Assembly: GCA_030068075.1 (NCBI GenBank)
Contig: CM057830.1
Span: forward strand, 21,112,247 to 21,176,246
DNA length: 64,000 nucleotides
From: Paguma larvata
Lineage: Eukaryota; Chordata; Mammalia; Carnivora; Viverridae
Direction of reading: 5' to 3'
Positions 51,701 to 63,900 of this stretch are shown here, one piece after another; positions within the stretch are counted from its first letter, which is position 1; the number at the start of each line of letters is the position of its first letter. The notes below the pieces were generated by a model. That model saw only the letters and a list, made by a program, of their open reading frames with translations, ran no database searches and was not told the origin of the DNA. Position numbers and translations under genes: made by a program.

Positions 51701-52299
51701 ATATGTGCCATTTCCTCATTTTTTATTAAGAGCCTCACAGTTTCTCATCCAGTTCAGTGTTAGTATCAGAATAATTACAGCGACAAACCATTTTGATATT
51801 TTGCTGACGAACGTGCTTAATTGTTTTAGTTTGCATATAATCTATGCAGGTATTTGTATGTATTTTAATACGAAAATGATGTTTTGCCTTTTGCTATTTT
51901 TCATATGAGCTTTTTAAACTTTTGCTTTATTTCTTTGCTATCGTCAATCCAATAAATTATCCTTTTATTTATATGAAGGAGAAATTTTGGATTGACAAAA
52001 CAGAAATTTAAATTTTAAAATATATTAGTAGTAAACTATATACTAGGCAGTTATATGAAATATAAAGAGTATTAACGAAGCGTAGAAAGTCGAAACCTCT
52101 AAGAAGATACCTTACCTAAGCAGGAACCAGGATTTAAAAGAGGGCTGCCTTCTCAACAGAATCCATAGAGAATCGGAGAAAACAGAGCGGAATCCTTTCA
52201 ATTCTGAAGTAAACAATGAAATCGTCAGTAACATTGTATAACCAATAAAATTATCTTTCGAAACTGAAAGCGAATTAACACGCCACTACATAAGCAAAC

Positions 52300-52640
52300 C
52301 TAAAACAAGTCGTCGGCGGACAAGCCAATTTACGTAACTAACGGAAGTTCCGGGGGTTGAAGGGTAAGAGCTCTTCGTGGAAACTGAGAATAACGGAAAT
52401 GCACGAAGAGCGGTGGGAGGAGGACCAAGATGGCGCCCTCTGCTGGTTGCAGTTAGTAATGTCATTCGACTGCAGTTTCAGCCCAGGAGTTTAATGCAGC
52501 ATCACAACCGCTGCCTTGCAGTGGATACAAAGTTTTGCAGAGCTTGGCCCAGAATCCTGGCAGGAGCCATACAAACCATCTCTTGAAGGTAAGAGTGTTA
52601 AAGAATGTGTGGGCATGTTTTTAAACTGCCACTGATAAAA
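52300..52640. promoter_or_regulatory. GC-richer segment with overlapping YY1 and CTCF motifs (right copy)
   Basis: AAGATGGCG (YY1 consensus) at 52426-52434 overlaps GGCGCCCTCTGCTGG at 52431-52445. Its reverse complement CCAGCAGAGGGCGCC matches the CTCF core CCASYAGRKGGCRS fully. The surrounding 52300-52440 stretch has several CpGs, unusual for this AT-rich array. Homologous to 2100-2445 in the same orientation. Binding and promoter activity are inferred from motifs only. Confidence 0.6.
52588..52596 (+). promoter_or_regulatory. Candidate splice donor
   Basis: GAAG|GTAAGAG, with the exon ending at 52588, is a near-perfect U1-complementary 5' splice site. It lies about 155 bp downstream of the YY1/CTCF motif, a spacing that would suit a short noncoding first exon. 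The left copy has GC at this place. No transcript evidence is available. Confidence 0.35.
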
Positions 52641-53040
52641 TTCACAAGAGGAATTTAAATTGAATAATTAAAAAAATTCAATAACAAAAGTTGGCACAGA
52701 GTAACAGAGAAATAAAAGAAATGGGGAAATAGAAAATGAAGGGCAAGTTGGTCAACTTTAAAACAAACGGGATTAATATTAAATTTAGGAAGACCTAATC
52801 ACTCCAATAAAATGGAGTTTTTCAGACTAGAAAGAAAGCAAGTCCCAATTATGTGTTTGCATGTGAAGTAATTTGAACTGCAAGACACAGCATGAAAGTA
52901 ATAATATAAAAATAATATGGCATGTAAAATTAAGCATAAGAAAGCTTGATTTGGTACATGAATGCCAACAAAGCGGACTTCAAGAAACAGTATAACTGGA
53001 GATGTCGATGGGCATTTTACATGAAACAAAATCTTATTTT
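52640..53040 (+). pseudogene. L1M ORF2 endonuclease-region remnant (unit 8)
   Basis: Paralogue of 2640-2965 (GTAAAATTAAGCATAAGAAAGC, AGCGGACTTCAAGAAACAG, GGGCATTTTACATGA). There is no open frame. Confidence 0.5.
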
Positions 53041-53668
53041 TTAATAATTTTCAGTTCTCTGCTAAAATTCTTAATTTTTTCTTCTTTTTATTTGAGCATG
53101 TTAGCCATTTTAATGCATAGCTGACAGTGGTTTTATCCGGTTACCTTGTGTTTCTATTTCCATGATCTGTTGTTACAATTGCATTTTGGTCACATGTTCC
53201 TTTTTCCTCTTTATCATCCTTATTTTTAACTGCCAGCCAGAAACTATACATTAAAATCAGAGAGATCATTCGAATTTAATTTCACTCTGAGAAATTACAA
53301 GCACTATCATTTTCAGGCATAATTAATCCAAAAAAGATTCAAATGATTCAAAGTTGAGCCTGCTAAGAGTTTGTCAATTTCAGATTCACCGTTGCTCTCA
53401 AACCATAGTCTTCAGTATCCCATCCAAACCCAGGAGAATTTACAGCCTCTTGTTCTGCCATCCACCGGACATAGATGCTGATTAGCAAATCTTGAAATCT
53501 GATTTACCCTGTGGACTGGTGAGTTTTCTGGAAGCTCTGTACATTGTTTTGCCTCTAAGTAAGGTACCTGAACCTCAAGGGGAAAGGGCTACAAATGCTC
53601 AGCTGAATTCTAGGGGTGTTCACTTTGTAAAATTTCTGCCATACCATTGCCCTTTGTTAGTTCTTCAA

Positions 53669-53699
<31 letters not shown>

Positions 53700-53700
53700 G
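53669..53700 (+). repeat. (TC)n run ending in an AG
   Basis: About 14 TC dinucleotides followed by TTCCAG. Besides being a microsatellite it has the form of a strong 3' splice acceptor, 1.1 kb downstream of the candidate donor at 52588. Confidence 0.9.
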
Positions 53701-53859
53701 CATTTCAAGTTTACAGGTGGTCTGGTTTACCTAGTTAGCCTCTGTCAGTTAAACAGCTAGAATACATAAATGAGTACATATTATCCCACTGACGATGTTT
53801 TTTTGGCTCAGTGTTTGTGAGATTCACCCACGTTAATGTGTGCAATTCTGGTTCATTTC

Positions 53860-54045
53860 TTTTCTTTTCTTCTTTATTCATTATTTGAGAGAGCACAAGC
53901 AGGGGAGAGGGTCAGAGGAGAGAGAGAAGATCTTAAGCAGGATCCACACTCAGCACAAAGCGAGGCATGGGACTCAATCCCTGGGATTCTGACCTGAGCC
54001 AAAATCAAGAGGTGGATGCCCAATCAACTGAGTCACCCGGGTACC
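53860..54045 (-). mobile_element. Carnivore SINE, antisense
   Basis: T-rich tail, GA-rich tract, body and head ending GAGTCACCCGGGTACCC. Imperfect TSD CTGGTTCATTT / GTGGCTCATTT. Confidence 0.9.
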
Positions 54046-56879
54046 CGTGGCTCATTTATTTTCAAATGATGGATATTTAGGTTGTTTTTTATCAGACAGA
54101 TAAATAGGTAAAGAAGACTAACTTGGTCAGAGATTGTAATTGGATTGGTAAAACATTTTTGAAATCCTTAATATGTATTTTGAGACTTAATATAGGATAA
54201 AGTATCATTAATTAATGTGAGTATAAGAACATGTACATACTCGTTGTCTTAGCCTGCATCTTCTCTAATATATCTCTTTATTTACTTGACTATTTCCACA
54301 TTAAGAGGTAACCCAATAATGTTCCTCCAACAGATTGACCATAGTTGGATTCAGCAAAAATTTTAGATAGAGGGAAATTAAGAAATGATGTGAAAAAGGA
54401 TTGATCATCAACAATAACCATTTGCCTTGAAGGAATTTTTTCACCTTAATATCTAGTTTGCATTAACTGGCTGTAGGAAGCAAAACTATTACAAACTAAT
54501 AAATATTTCTTTAGAAAAATAGTATTTGTAGACAATGTCTGCTTCCAGTAATGGCAGAACAGCCATTTCAGGCCAACCACACTGCTGAGAAAAACTAGAA
54601 AAGCTAGATCTTACAGATATCATTCAAAGGCGCCAAAGAACCAAGGAAGAGATGAGATTCCACAGAAGCCCAAGTGGTGAGACCCAAAAGGGGTACCACT
54701 TTTCCTCCTTAAGTCATTTACTAATCCAAAAGAGATCGTTGAGGATGCAAAAAGCTATGCAGCTGATCAAGGCTTCCAGCAGGCTCACTGGCCCAGGGAA
54801 CGCAAATTGGATCTGACTATACGCCAGGGAGGAAAGGCTCTGGAAAACAATCCAACAAATAATTTGACATCTCTGAGAAGATATGCCTAAATGTAACATG
54901 AACCAGAAATACAAAACTCACAAAACCTTATGCCCAGTTTCGAAAGGACTCAGTCCTTCATTGTTAGGAGATGATTTGCTCCTGCACTAACTGCTTCTCA
55001 AAAGCAAAATAAGATGCTCCCATGGTATTTCATACAGAAAACCTAGTTTGCAATAAAAAATAACTATACATGCAAAAATGAATGGAAAAGAAAGAATTAG
55101 CATCAGGCTTATATGATCCATTTACGGTGGATACCAGGAACAAAAAGATCAAGAATTTGGTTATACCCAAACAATTTAGAGTGACACTGAGATACCCCTG
55201 CACATCTACTAGAAGGACTACAATTACAAATACTAACCATTCCAATGCATGCCAAGGGTGTAGAACTACTGTGACTTTCATATACTACTGGAAGACCATA
55301 AAATGATTCAATTATTTAGAACAATTCATTTACTCTATCTTACTTAAGATGCGATTAAAGCATATGTCCATACACGTATTTGTATAAAAATATTCATTGC
55401 CTAGACAGGAGGCCATGCGGAGAATCAGAAGAGGTGATTGTACAGCTCCTTATGGAAATTTTGGCAGATAACAGATATGTTCATTATCTTGTTTCATAAA
55501 TATATACACATATACAAGTCAGATCACATTGTACATTTTAAAGTTGTACAGTTTATTGTACATCAATTATACCTCAATAAATCTTTTTCGTGTATACATG
55601 AAAGACCAAGACATGCATCTAAAGAAAATTTCCTATATTAAATACAAAAGAGAACATGCTGGAAAATTCAGGGTCTGATTGTTTCTCACAAGACTTTAGG
55701 AAAAAATGGTAATGTAAAAATGAAGTAAAGAAAACAATAAAATTAAAAACAAAATTTAATGAACTTTAAAAATTGCAAAGACAATATAAACAAAACCAAA
55801 AGTTTTCTTTTTTGTAAAGGCTAATGACATTGATAAACACCTAGGAGTATGGATATAGAAAAAAGAGAAGACACACAAAATCTATATTAAGAACATAAGG
55901 GCGGCCATCACTACAGATTCTAGAGGCACAGACACAGAATTACAAGCAGTTGTATCAATAAATTTGACATGAGATGAAATGACAAAATTCCAAGAAAAAC
56001 ACACTTTAGAAAAGAAAACTTATGAAAGGAAATCTTGTTAATCATATATTTATTAAATAAATTGAGTCTGTAAAGACAAATCTTCCTGTAAATGAATTCC
56101 ATTCCGTGGTACTGGTACCTGAATTTGTGGACTTTTCCACATAAATGAGAAAGAAATAACACCGATCTTGCACAACCTCTTCCAGGAAATAAAAACAGTA
56201 AAAAATGTCCAGTAAGGTTTAATTTGATACATTTGAAATGTTACACCAAGATGTCAAGTCTTTTATAGGAAAATGAAATCAAAGGGTTCTCTTTCATGAA
56301 CAAATGCAAAAGAAATGGGGTACTTAACAAACTGAGTCCAAGAGCACGTGTATCAACTGCAATACACATGAGCAAATAATCTTTAATCTGAGAATAAAAT
56401 CATGTTTCGTATCATTTGGAAATGAAACAAGGTTAACAGAACAAAGGAATAAAATCTTATGATTATCGCAAAGTACACAGAAATGCCATTGGACAAAATT
56501 TACCAGACACAATTAAAAAAAAACAAACTCAGAAAACCGAAGCAAATACGACAACTACTAGTGAAATACTGAAAACTTACCCCCTTCAGGTGAGAACAAG
56601 ACAAGTCTGCTCATCATCACCAGTTTTACTTAACATTTTAGGGAGGCCCTAGCCAAGGCAATAATTCATGAAAAAGATAAAACAAAGGCATAAAAGTTGG
56701 AAAGGAAAGAAGGCAATTGCCATATTCAGAGGTTGCATGTTGATGTGATTATACAATTTAAAAGTAATCTATACATAGTGTGTTAGAATAAATTAGTCAA
56801 TTTAACAAGATTACTGGGCACAACAAGAAAAAAAACTTCAAGTGTAATCCTAAATGCCCAAAAAAAGTAATTAAAAAAA

Positions 56880-57150
56880 TCACATTACTGTATAAATACC
56901 ATTTAAAATGGCATCAAAGAACATCAAACTCCAAAGTATAAGTTTAATGAAAGATGTGCAAGATGTATACACTGTAAACTGGGCAGTTGTTGAGAGATAT
57001 AATGAAGACATGAACAATTGGAATGGTATAATACTTCTATGGATTAGAAGATTCAATATTTTTAATATCCCCACATTGAGTCACAAATTCAATATAATCC
57101 CAATTAAAATCCCATCATTCCTAATAATGTTAAATATCTTCCTCTACCTG
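56880..57150 (+). pseudogene. L1M ORF2 post-RT remnant at array end
   Basis: ATACCATTTAAAATGGCATC, AAGATGTGCAAGATGTATAC, then CACAAATTCAATATAATCCC follow the L1 ORF2 order after the RT core. An 84-codon frame (56908-57162) is a chance survivor of this. Confidence 0.7.
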
Positions 57151-57381
57151 CTAGTCACATAGGTGTTATTTGTGAAAATTAATCAATCAGTAACTTATGA
57201 CTTGTGTACTTCCTTGCATGCTTGTTAAACTTTGATGAAAACTTATTTGCTAAAGCAAAATGTTGCCATTGTCATTTTTCTTTTTTTAAAAAAATACTCA
57301 TTTTTTCCCCATGACCAAATGAAAACTAGTTTAAGAAGTTTAAGAAACAATTCAAGCTTAACAGACTTAATAAAAGAAACA

Positions 57382-57610
57382 GGGGTGCCTGGGTGGCTCA
57401 GTCGTTGAGTGTCCGTGTCTTTATTTCAGTTCAGGTCATGGTCTCAGGGTAGTGAGATCAAATCCTGAGATGGGCTTGGTGCTGGGCGTGGAGTCTGCTT
57501 AAGATTCTCTCTCACCTCCTCCCTCTGCCCCTTCCTCTCTCCTCTCTCTCTCTGTTTCTCTCTCTGTCTCTGTCTCTGTCTCTCAAAAAAAAAAAAAAAA
57601 AGAAAGAAAG
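57382..57610 (+). mobile_element. Carnivore SINE (older, caniform-like body)
   Basis: A body of the GGGCTTGGTGCTGGGCGTGG type, a long TC tract and an A-tail with GAAA repeats. TSD AAAAGAAACA at 57372-57381 and 57611-57620. Confidence 0.93.
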
Positions 57611-58014
57611 AAAAGAAACATTGCACAGTCAGTGTTTCAGATAGCAGCCAAGGATGAACTAGATCTCAAGGATGAGGTATAGTAGAAGATGAAGAGAAAT
57701 GTGAGGAAAACAGTGATGATAACTAAGAAGGAAAATTGGAAGGGGGAAGAATAAAGAAAATAAGAAGATTTAACATTATTGAGTCCAAAAACATGAACAA
57801 ATAAGTTTAAGAAAACTTGTGACATTAATAATATCCAGAGGGGGAAAAATAAGCTTCCAAATGATTTATTTTAATATATGGGAATGCTGAGAGAGGGAAA
57901 GGGCAACACATCTATCTCATCTGCATAGACATTACTCATCTATAAAGCTAGAGATACGGAATTAAGTAACGTGGAAATCCCCTCCAGCACTTCAAAGTTA
58001 GTCCTGCCAAAGAA

Positions 58015-58195
58015 AGAGTACTGGGCTTATGGGGCAGAAATCCAGTTTTCATTTTTTGTATTTCCATGCCTGTTCTGTAACCTGAGGCAAGTTACCTAAC
58101 CTTTCAGAACTTCAGTGAGTTCACGTTTAAAACTTTGGTAATATTTGCTTACCTACCCATAAGCATTGCTGTAAGAATCAGACTTGACAATGGGG
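58015..58195 (+). mobile_element. MIR SINE
   Basis: The MIR core (TGTAACCTGAGGCAAGTTACCTAACC) followed by the TTTGCTTACCTACCCATAAG and GTAAGAATCAGACTTGAC parts, in order. Strongly diverged, as expected of this ancient family. Confidence 0.8.
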
Positions 58196-60150
58196 AGCAG
58201 GACAATCTACAAATGAGTCTTCAACCCTGTAAGTCATTATAAAAAATGTATTCACATCATATTACAGACCATGTAGAGGTTTTCATTCTAACAGCCAAAT
58301 GTGCTTTAAGTTTGCACTTTCTATAAAATGATATTTGCTATATAAATATCACTGAAAGAGTTCAATTTGGAAAAGAGGCACACTTTTAGATATTTGAATT
58401 TTAACTGGAGACTGCAAAGCCATGGAATATGAAATCTCTAATAAGGCTCAGATTTATTCAGGATGTAATTTTTATAATTAGAAAGAAAATGTCATCAACG
58501 TGAATGTTTAACATTACTTAGGTGAGAATTTTTTTAAAGATATAATATTTAACAATAAAAAAGTGTAACTGTCTATCAAAAAAGCCCTCTGATGTCATGT
58601 AGACTGCATAGTCTCAAGAAATATAAAAAATAATTACAGTGATTCAAAGAAAACTATTATTTCTAGTTCTTTCAAGTATTAATATTGTCTGGTGGGGAGA
58701 CTGTAGTATTAGTAAGTAAAAGGACTTTGTTCTATAATCCTTAAGGCCTGCATTTTCTCCATCCCAAAAAGGAAATGATATTAATCCTATCCACTTATTC
58801 TAACTATAAATCCTACTAATAGCATAAATATTGAATGATTATTATTACCGCGAATAGAAAAAAAACGCGAATAGAAAAAAATCTCGGCATCTAGGAGAAA
58901 TAACATATTTTCACTCTTTTCACTATTTTTAAATAGTTAAGTGGTAGTAAAGCTTATGAATTACTTAAAGAAAGGTATGAATCTTGTTGCTCCTATAAAG
59001 TCGTGGAAGGTTTTACGGCCAAGCTGGATTTATCATAAGCCTAAGTAAATGATAAGGGGACTATGAATCTGAATTACTTAGGGCAACCTGACTGGTTTGG
59101 CAGAAATGAGAGGCTTGGAGGTTGGAGCTGGAATATATAGAGGAGAAACTAGAAATAAATAAGGGAACTGACAATTTGAAAAAAGAAATAGAAAAAAACT
59201 AATGGGAGATATGTGATATTTTAAGGTAATCACAGAAAAGCAAATGACAATGTTCTATTAAAAAGAACTATTAAAGCCAGTAATCAGTCATAACGGCATC
59301 TAATCAAGAAGATGAAAATGAGTGCCTTTAGCAGCTGATTGAGAAAAATGAAAATTATGAGACAAATTTTGTCGAGACTTGATATGAAATGCATGGCTTT
59401 CTTGCTTTTTGGTTTTCTTCAGATCGTAGCTAGAAACCTTGGCAGACTTCCAAATGCTGGTTGACTTCAAATTATGAACATTCCATATAAGTTAGCACTT
59501 CATCCTTTTTGCTAACTTTTTAAAAATGTGTACTTGCTGAAGAGATATTTTGGAAGACAGGCAAATGAATCTACGCCGCTACTCCTTGAATCTTGAACAA
59601 ACTGATCAGCCACAAAAACCATTCAGACAATGGATCTAAATACATTTTAAAATGTACAGTTTGCTTTATTGGCCCATTGTGTTTGGGCTTTTTTATATAT
59701 TGGCTTGTGGTACAGGTTATTCTTTCCAGCCTCATCAACTTAAAATGATGGGAGTCATGATAATGACTTTAGTAATATGCTTTCCTTTGTCATGCTTAAA
59801 TTTTCAGTTAGGCTCCATTAGCAGTCACATTAATGTCTCCCACATCAGGACCGCCCAGTCTTTATCTGAAAGTCCTTTAAAATGGCTTTTCTTTTTAGAG
59901 TTTCTAATTCTCAAAAGTATCTCATGTTTTGTTGAATATGTAAAGAAATTCAGTTTGCTTAAAGATTAGGGAAGCGTCACCTTCCTGGATCTGTTTTTAC
60001 TATCTCGAATGACAGGGTGACTTTTTCTTCATCATCAAATAACCAAAGTTAGCATTTTTGTAGCTTTCTGTACCATTTGTTTAGCAATTATTCAGTAATG
60101 TTACCAGGCTCTCTCCTAAGAACTAGGGATTAAATAGTAACTAAACTGAA
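58196..60150. other. Non-array sequence with no recognised feature
   Basis: AT-rich unique-looking DNA. The longest open frame (59652-59969, 105 codons) begins inside low-complexity AT-rich sequence and shows no domain I know. A 17-bp tandem duplication with CGCG lies at 58849-58881. Confidence 0.6.
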
Positions 60151-60164
60151 AAAGTATATAGTTC

Positions 60165-60330
60165 TTGGAGCACCTGGGTAGCTCAGTCGGTTGAGTGTTT
60201 AGCTCAGGTCATGATCCCAGGGTCGTGGGATCGAGTGCTGTGGAGCCTGCTTAACATTCTCTCCCCCCACCCTCCCTCTGCCCTTTTCCTTCTGCTCGTG
60301 CTCTCTTCTGCTCAAAAAAAAAAAAAAAAA
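60165..60330 (+). mobile_element. Carnivore SINE
   Basis: A shortened head and body and a long A-tail. TSD AAAGTATATAGTTC at 60151-60164, with one mismatch in 60331-60344. Confidence 0.92.
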
Positions 60331-60750
60331 AAAGTACATAGTTCCTGCCCTCATCAAGTCTACCTTTCATAGGAGAACAGAAATTAAATAAATATATACC
60401 AGTAAAATGTCAAATGTTAGTGCTATGAAGAAAAAGTGATTGTCAGAAGCTACGGAAGGTTTGGATGGAATGAGACCTTTCTTCTTTGACTTTGGTAATG
60501 TGTAAGTCATTGGGTAATTTAAAGTGCTTTCAGTAGCATAGTGGGCATCCAAATCTGTTAGGAATGTGTTCTAGAATGAATAGAAGTGAGGAAATACAGA
60601 GAGCAAACACAGATAACTCTTGAGAGATGCTTTTTCTAAAGGAGGATGGAGGAAAGGTACACAGCTGAAGAGGATGCAAAGCCAAGGAAGGTTTTCTTTT
60701 TTCTCCACTAGATGAAAACTTTCCCGGATGCTTTAATAGTAATGATAATA

Positions 60751-60967
60751 GGGGCGCCTGGGTGGCTCAGTCGGTTGAGCGTCCCACTTCGGCTCAGGTC
60801 ATGATCTCGTGGTCTGTGAGTTTGAGCCTTGCTTCGGGCTCTGTGCTGACAGCTCAGAGCCTGGAACCTGCTTCACATTCTGTGTCTCCCTCTCTCTCTG
60901 CCCCTCCCCCACTCATGCTCTGTCTCTCTCTGTCTCAAAAATAAATAGACATTAAAAAAATTAAAAA
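60751..60967 (+). mobile_element. Young felid tRNA-Lys SINE
   Basis: The closest to consensus in the window (GGGGCGCCTGGGTGGCTCAG head with the CpG kept). Exact 16-bp TSD AATAGTAATGATAATA at 60735-60750 and 60968-60983. The best candidate here for a recent insertion. Confidence 0.96.
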
Positions 60968-60983
60968 AATAGTAATGATAATA

Positions 60984-63900
60984 TAGGGAATATAAATAAC
61001 AGTGCATAAAGAGTAGGAGATAATTCCAAGAGCAAAGTCCTTAAAGAGAGAAGAGAAAATGGGTTTCAGTGGTTAAACAGAGGAGCTGGCACTAAATAGA
61101 AGAGAGATTCCATCCCTCATAAAGGCAAAAAGACAGAGTACGTGATTTAAAAAGCGGGAAGTATGATGAATAAGTATACTCCTAGTGGTATTACCCTGAT
61201 CACTTCATTTTTTGCCGTGAAATCAAATGAGATCATCAGCAGGTTCTTGGTCAGAGAGCATGTTTGAGATACAAAGAATGACAAGACAGTACCTGTGGGT
61301 TTCCTCAAAATCAGATTCTGAGGCAAGGACTTGGTTGTGGGTACTTTATTTGGGAGTTGCTCCCAAAAAGTACAAGCAATAAAGTGGGACAAAACATATG
61401 AGAGACAAATATTTATCACTATGCCTTGAATCTTCAAGAACTCAGAGCTATCCACACCTTGGTATCCCCTTTGTCATTGCTTTATTTAAGCAGTCATAAT
61501 TTCTCAGAGTTTCAGCAATGCTTTTCCTAAGTGTTTGCTGTTGTCTGTTTGGCCACTTAGCAATCCTCATCCACAGAATAACAAAAAGTAGCTTCTCTTT
61601 TCTCTCTTAAAATTCTTCAGAAGAAATCTCTTGATTTTGTTACACAGGGCCTCCCATGATGGGCCCCTTACATCTGCATCCTTATCTTCCTCCATGTGAC
61701 CAAAACACTCTTTTATCTAGTTGCATTATATTAAAGTTCTCTGGCTTTTTACACCTTACAAAAAACAACTCTTAACCAGAATTCCCTCAACCATAGTTTC
61801 CAACTGGATAAATGCTGTACATTCTAGCCAAAATTTTTTCTGTCCCTGACACATTTCCTTAAACTCTTGATTTGATTTAATGACTAAATGAGTGCATTGG
61901 TAACCCACTGCTAAAACATTTTTTATCATTAGATGATTTACTGTAAACAAACATGTATGCAGATATACATGTATATATACGTATGTAATGTTTTGAATAC
62001 TTATATACTTTATATACATTTGTAAAATCTTGTGACAAGTTTCTCTTCTCTGTAACTCACAGTATAGAACATTAGCATGATCTTGATAATTTCAGTCGTT
62101 TAATGAATTTATGAATAAAGTCCAAACTGTGATACAAATATTGATCAAAGAAGGCTAAAGTTTATAGATCTCTGTGTAAACACAAGACTCATTATGGGTA
62201 AAATAATGATTTTTTAAAGAATTAGGTCATAGTGATACCATACCCAGAGCTCATAGAAGGCAGAACCTTTATCATCCATCTTCGAAAAAATTGAACTTTT
62301 TTGGATTCTGCAAATGTTAATTATCTACTGAATAAATAGATGAATGAATGAACTCTCATGGTCTGTCATGAGGTTGACTACATTATTGACCAAGTTATTA
62401 AGGAAAATCTTTAAAAATATCTTCTTTGACATGGAGTTGAGATTTTGGAAACAGAACAGGACCTTCCTTTTCCACTGGCTCTGTGAATACGAGGAGTTGC
62501 CAGCCTATTACTTAGAGAGCAGGATTAAGCCATACCACTGTACAGGACAATTTACGAAAGTTATAATAAGAAAAGGCAAAGCAGAAAGGGATGTTTCTTT
62601 GTTTTCAGTGGTGTGACATAAGAAACTCTTCTGGCTTGCTACTTTGAAATATCTTTCTGGTGAGTAGTAGGAACTTCCTGACCAGGATCCAAAATGAGAA
62701 AGAAAAAAAGATAAAACTGTATGTCAACATTGTCAAGCATTTTGGGGTGAAAATAAGACAGTCCACTTCAAGGGAGAGAAGAAGTCACTAGTTAATTTTC
62801 ACAGTGCTTGACCATGGGCAAACCTAACAACTGTCTTAAGAGGTAGGAGAGGGAAGTCAGAGGGTGATACATGTTTTGAAGCTTTGCTTGGATCGTTGAA
62901 CTAGCACAATAGTTAAAAAGGGCTGGAAACCAGGGTTGGTAATACCTGATTGTCATGTGAAATTATTTAGAAAAATTTTAAAACCTTTTTGACTGAGATC
63001 TTGTCTCTCAGAAATTTGAACCTTTCATGCACTGACTTATAAATAGTACATACTTACTGCTTTAGAGATCTGGATGGAAAAAGTAATGCTTCTTGATTAT
63101 TGGTCAAAAATACCTCCAAATATTTTGAATTACAATAGCCTTTTAAGGTCATTTCCATGACTATTAATATGTGGTATACTCACATCAAATAATTAGGATA
63201 CAATAATTTTTGTTTAATCCTATGTTACAAAAATGACAATTTGAAGTTATAAACCACAATGAAAAAATATTCTGTGTATGTATGCCATGACAGCCAAAAT
63301 ATGTGATAAAATCCTATCACATCAATTTTCACATGCTGAGACAATGGAACCATACCTTGGCCCTACCTTGTAAGAAGAAAATGATCACTGCCTCATGTCA
63401 CGAGAAGATGGTGTGTGAATTCCGCTGGTAGGAGAACCATCTCTGGCTACAACAAACAAGCAAGCAAAGGCCTGGAAAAACATTCTTTTACTGAAATCAT
63501 TGTAGTCTCCTGAAGAGGTTTTAATCAGTTTATTTAAAAAATATATTTTAAAATCATACAAAGTGCTAACACATATAATAGTTACTATAGAAACACTGCA
63601 TACATGATTGACTAGATAAAGGCATTAAGTAATTTGGGTTTTGCATCAATTATCAATATACAAACCACTACTGTAGTAGAAATCTGTTGGAGAAAGGCTT
63701 TAGCTTTCAGTATGAAAGAAATCAGCAAACTTGGTTTTTGCACTAATAAAAGGCACCATGTTATCTCTCTCGCTCAGCAATACTATTTTATACACTACTA
63801 TTGCCTTAATACATTTAGCCAATTTTTATCATCTGAAAAATACTCAGTCACACTTTCACATTTTTCATTTAATGTTACCATATATAAGGAAGGGTTGAGC

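Larger units (their letters stand above)
46316..52030 (+). repeat. Array unit 7
   Basis: Order: ORF1 end (46316-46660), inter-ORF (to 47130), L2-like end (47150-47290), module with AAAGCTGAAAG and CCAAGGAAACAAG (47290-48170), L1M 3' end (48190-49170), ORF2 interior (49170-50400), then the non-L1 part (50400-52030). Three SINEs are inserted. Confidence 0.7.
1833..57160 (+). repeat. Large-unit head-to-tail tandem array (about eight diverged L1M-based units)
   Basis: The same ordered landmarks recur in direct orientation. Landmark A is the end of an old L1 ORF1 (CTGCCTTCTCAACAGAATCC type), near 1935, 7885, 15295, 27885, 41145, 46440 and 52145. Landmark B is an AT-rich non-L1 segment (AATGATCTCACTGACTAATTAGAG type), near 6050, 14310, 25510, 31500, 39580, 45300 and 50630. 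An L2-like end recurs near 8930, 23370, 29030, 33195, 41950, 47220 and 54300. Between A and B lie L1M inter-ORF sequence, the ORF2 3' end and 3'UTR, then ORF2 interior. By eye the units differ at very roughly a fifth of positions, so the duplications are old. Length variation comes mostly from later insertions and some lost modules. Confidence 0.8.
52031..57160 (+). repeat. Array unit 8 (last, partial)
   Basis: Order: ORF1 end (52031-52300), CTCF/YY1-motif segment (52300-52640), L1M endonuclease remnant (52640-53040), a stretch not recognised (53041-53850), SINE, L2-like end (54260-54420), module (54530-55100), L1M 3' end (55150-55600), then ORF2 interior. The ORF2 interior runs on past the point where other units change, into the post-RT part of ORF2 (56900-57150). 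The non-L1 landmark-B part is absent, so the array ends here. Confidence 0.7.

Noticed and set aside
59652..59969. 105-codon frame in non-array sequence
   Set aside because: No domain and no convincing splice or promoter context; length is within chance expectation for 64 kb.
60751..60830. tRNA-like sequence with A-box and B-box words
   Set aside because: It is the tRNA-Lys-derived head of a SINE with TSDs, not a tRNA gene.
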